DNA of 64,000 bases from Bradyrhizobium ivorense (GTDB lineage Bacteria; Pseudomonadota; Alphaproteobacteria; Rhizobiales; Xanthobacteraceae): NCBI RefSeq assembly GCF_900696085.1, contig NZ_CAADFC020000028.1, forward strand, positions 1 through 64,000. Reading direction: 5' to 3'. A model generated the notes under the pieces. The model was not told where the DNA came from, searched no databases, and saw only the letters and a list, made by a program, of their open reading frames with translations. Position numbers and translations under genes: made by a program. This document shows, piece by piece, positions 62,440 to 64,000 of this stretch (positions within the stretch are counted from its first letter, which is position 1; the number at the start of each line of letters is the position of its first letter).

Positions 62440-63426
62440 ATGTTTGATCTCAGCGAGCTCGAACGCGCCCACCGGATCGTCGGCACCGCGGTGCCGCCGA
62501 CGCCGACGCATGCCTGGCCACTGCTGGCGGAGCGGCTCGGCACTTCCGTCGTGGTCAAGCATGAGAACCACACGCCGATCGGCGCCTTCAAGGTGCGCGG
62601 TGGCCTGGTCTATCTCGAGCGGCTGAAGCGCGAGCGGCCCGATGTGCCCGGCATCATCTCGGCGACCCGCGGCAATCACGGCCAGAGCCTCGCCTTTGCC
62701 GCCGGCCGGCACGGCGTGCCGGCGGTGATCTATGTGCCGCGCAGCAACTCGGTCGAGAAGAATCGCGCCATGCGCGCGTTCGGCGCCGAGCTGGTCGAGC
62801 ACGGCGACGATTTTCAGGCCGCCCGGGAAGAGGCCGAGCGCCGCGCCCAGTTCGCCGGGCTGCACATGGTGCCGTCATTCCACCCGGACCTGGTGCTGGG
62901 GGTTGCGACCTACGCGCTCGAGCTGTTCCGCGCGACGGCGGACCTCGACACGCTCTATGTGCCGATCGGGCAGGGCTCCGGCATCTGCGGCTGCATCATG
63001 GCGCGCGACCTGCTCGGACTGAAGACCGAGATCGTCGGCGTGCAGTCGACCGAGGCGCCGTCCTACGCGTTGTCATTTGCGTCAGGCAAGATCGTCACCA
63101 CCGAGACAAGCAATACCCGGGCCGATGGCATGGCGACGCGGATTCCCGATCCCGAGGCGTTGGCGCTAATCCGCAAGGGCGCCTCGCGCATCGTGCAGGT
63201 CACTGACGACGAGGTCGCTGACGCGATCCGCGCCTACTGGACCGATACCCACAATCTCGCCGAAGGCGCCGGTGCCGCGGCGCTCGCTGCCGCGCTGCAG
63301 GAAAAAGCCAGGCTCGCCGGCAAGCGGGTCGGCCTGATCCTGAGCGGCGGCAATATCGATTTCGATCTGTTCCGGTCATGGATCGGGACGGAGGCCGCGC
63401 CGGCCGCGCAGCGCGCGGTGGCGTGA
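62440..63426 (+). CDS. Threonine dehydratase-like PLP enzyme (no ACT domain)
   Basis: 328 residues, fold-type II PLP enzyme. The Schiff-base Lys lies in TPIGAFKVRGGLVYL; ATRGNHGQSLAFAAGRHGVPAVIYVPRSNSVEKN is the phosphate-side Asn/Gly loop, and GQGSGICGCIMARDLLG and LILSGGNIDFDLF complete the site. There is no C-terminal ACT domain, so it resembles the catabolic or serine racemase-like type. Located between ilvI and ilvH, where 2-oxobutyrate from threonine would feed isoleucine synthesis. The ATG at 62440 is chosen; earlier codons read through a repeat. Confidence 0.85.
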   Translation: MFDLSELERAHRIVGTAVPPTPTHAWPLLAERLGTSVVVKHENHTPIGAFKVRGGLVYLERLKRERPDVPGIISATRGNHGQSLAFAAGRHGVPAVIYVPRSNSVEKNRAMRAFGAELVEHGDDFQAAREEAERRAQFAGLHMVPSFHPDLVLGVATYALELFRATADLDTLYVPIGQGSGICGCIMARDLLGLKTEIVGVQSTEAPSYALSFASGKIVTTETSNTRADGMATRIPDPEALALIRKGASRIVQVTDDEVADAIRAYWTDTHNLAEGAGAAALAAALQEKARLAGKRVGLILSGGNIDFDLFRSWIGTEAAPAAQRAVA

Positions 63427-63447
63427 GAAGAATCCAAGGGGACGACA

Positions 63448-63990
63448 ATGAACCAGCCCGCATCCGCCTACTTCCTGGAAGAGCGCCACGATCCCAACGA
63501 GACGCACACGCTGTCCGTGCTCGTGCAGAACGAGCCCGGCGTGCTCGCCCGCGTGATCGGCTTGTTCTCCGGCCGCGGCTACAACATCGATAGTCTCACC
63601 GTCTCGGAGACCGAGAGCCAGAAACATCTCTCGCGCATCACCATCGTCACCACGGGCACGCCGATGGTGATCCAGCAGATCAAGCATCAGCTCGATCGCA
63701 TGATCCCGGTCTATCGCGTCGTCGACATGACGCTGACCGGGCAGGCGATCGAGCGCGAGCTCGCGATGGTCAAGGTGCGCGGCACCGGCGACCACCGCGT
63801 CGAGGCGCTGCGGCTGGCCGATGCGTTCCGCGCCCGGGTGATCGACGCCACGACCGAGAGCTTCGTGTTCGAGATCACAGGCAATTCGTCCAAGATCAAT
63901 CAGTTCATCGACCTGATGCGCCCGCTGGGGCTGGTCGAGGTGTCACGAACCGGGGTGGCCGCGATCACGCGCGGGCCGGAAGGGATGTGA
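63448..63990 (+). CDS. ilvH: Acetolactate synthase small (regulatory) subunit
   Basis: 180 residues. N-terminal ACT domain HTLSVLVQNEPGVLARVIGLFSGRGYNIDSLTVSETESQKHLSRITIVT binds valine for feedback inhibition; the C-terminal domain begins RELAMVKVRGTGDHRVEALRLADAFRARVIDATTESFVFEITG and activates the large subunit. Complete, with AAGGGGACG upstream of the ATG. Ends 10 bases before the window edge, where another gene may begin (ATCATGTTGG). Confidence 0.95.
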   Translation: MNQPASAYFLEERHDPNETHTLSVLVQNEPGVLARVIGLFSGRGYNIDSLTVSETESQKHLSRITIVTTGTPMVIQQIKHQLDRMIPVYRVVDMTLTGQAIERELAMVKVRGTGDHRVEALRLADAFRARVIDATTESFVFEITGNSSKINQFIDLMRPLGLVEVSRTGVAAITRGPEGM

Positions 63991-64000
63991 ATCATGTTGG

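Overview
The window is chromosomal DNA of a high-GC alphaproteobacterium, most probably Bradyrhizobium or a close relative (Bradyrhizobiaceae). The reasons are a circularly permuted, two-piece tmRNA gene whose tag reads ANDNFAPVAQAA; SspB, DUF4169 and DUF1328 proteins; many solute-binding-protein transporters (TRAP, Liv, TTT); and several short interspersed palindromic repeat families that I associate with this genus. The genus call is inference: no rRNA or marker phylogeny is present.

Left part (1-10.9 kb): the C-terminal end of an IS110 transposase, an L,D-transpeptidase, and a decayed accessory patch (1.8-3.65 kb) with a glycine-rich small protein, a ligase-like remnant, an AT-richer methyltransferase and a nonsense/frameshift pseudogene. 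Inverted copies of one 52-bp repeat lie near both sides of this patch. Then come a YadGH-type ABC exporter, a hicAB module whose toxin gene carries an amber codon, a Cys-rich protein plus OmpA-like protein pair, uvrD with a repeat inserted in frame, and small genes.

Middle (10.9-30.8 kb): a glycolate/D-lactate-type FAD dehydrogenase, an LTXXQ-type envelope protein, SulP and CcdA. Next is a sugar-acid or hydroxy-acid catabolic cluster (GntR regulator, TRAP SBP, fused DctQM, 2-hydroxyacid dehydrogenase), then an autotransporter carrying a PAP2/haloperoxidase-like passenger. A complete Liv ABC operon with fused LivM-LivG follows.

Accessory block (30.9-36.2 kb, minus strand): a subtilisin-like protease without signal peptide, a vanadium-haloperoxidase/PAP2-type enzyme with a Gly-Gly-Ala repeat head, and an adenylate-cyclase/TPR protein with an internal duplication. 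This is the best candidate here for an undescribed system, although no partnership is proven.

Right part (36.4-64 kb): an MFS carrier; a TetR regulator divergent from a cytochrome P450, with a clear palindromic operator between them; a giant AsmA protein; fumC; and sspB beside ssrA (the tag and its ClpXP adaptor). These are followed by split chromate transporters, tctBAC, thyA-GNAT-folA, hflKC-DUF2065-degP, and serB and miaA with overlapping divergent start codons. The window ends with an ilv operon: a sigma70-like promoter, a leader peptide rich in Ile/Leu/Val, an attenuator hairpin, ilvI, a threonine dehydratase-like gene and ilvH. Many intergenic gaps hold repeat elements, and several genes take their stop codon from the edge of a repeat.
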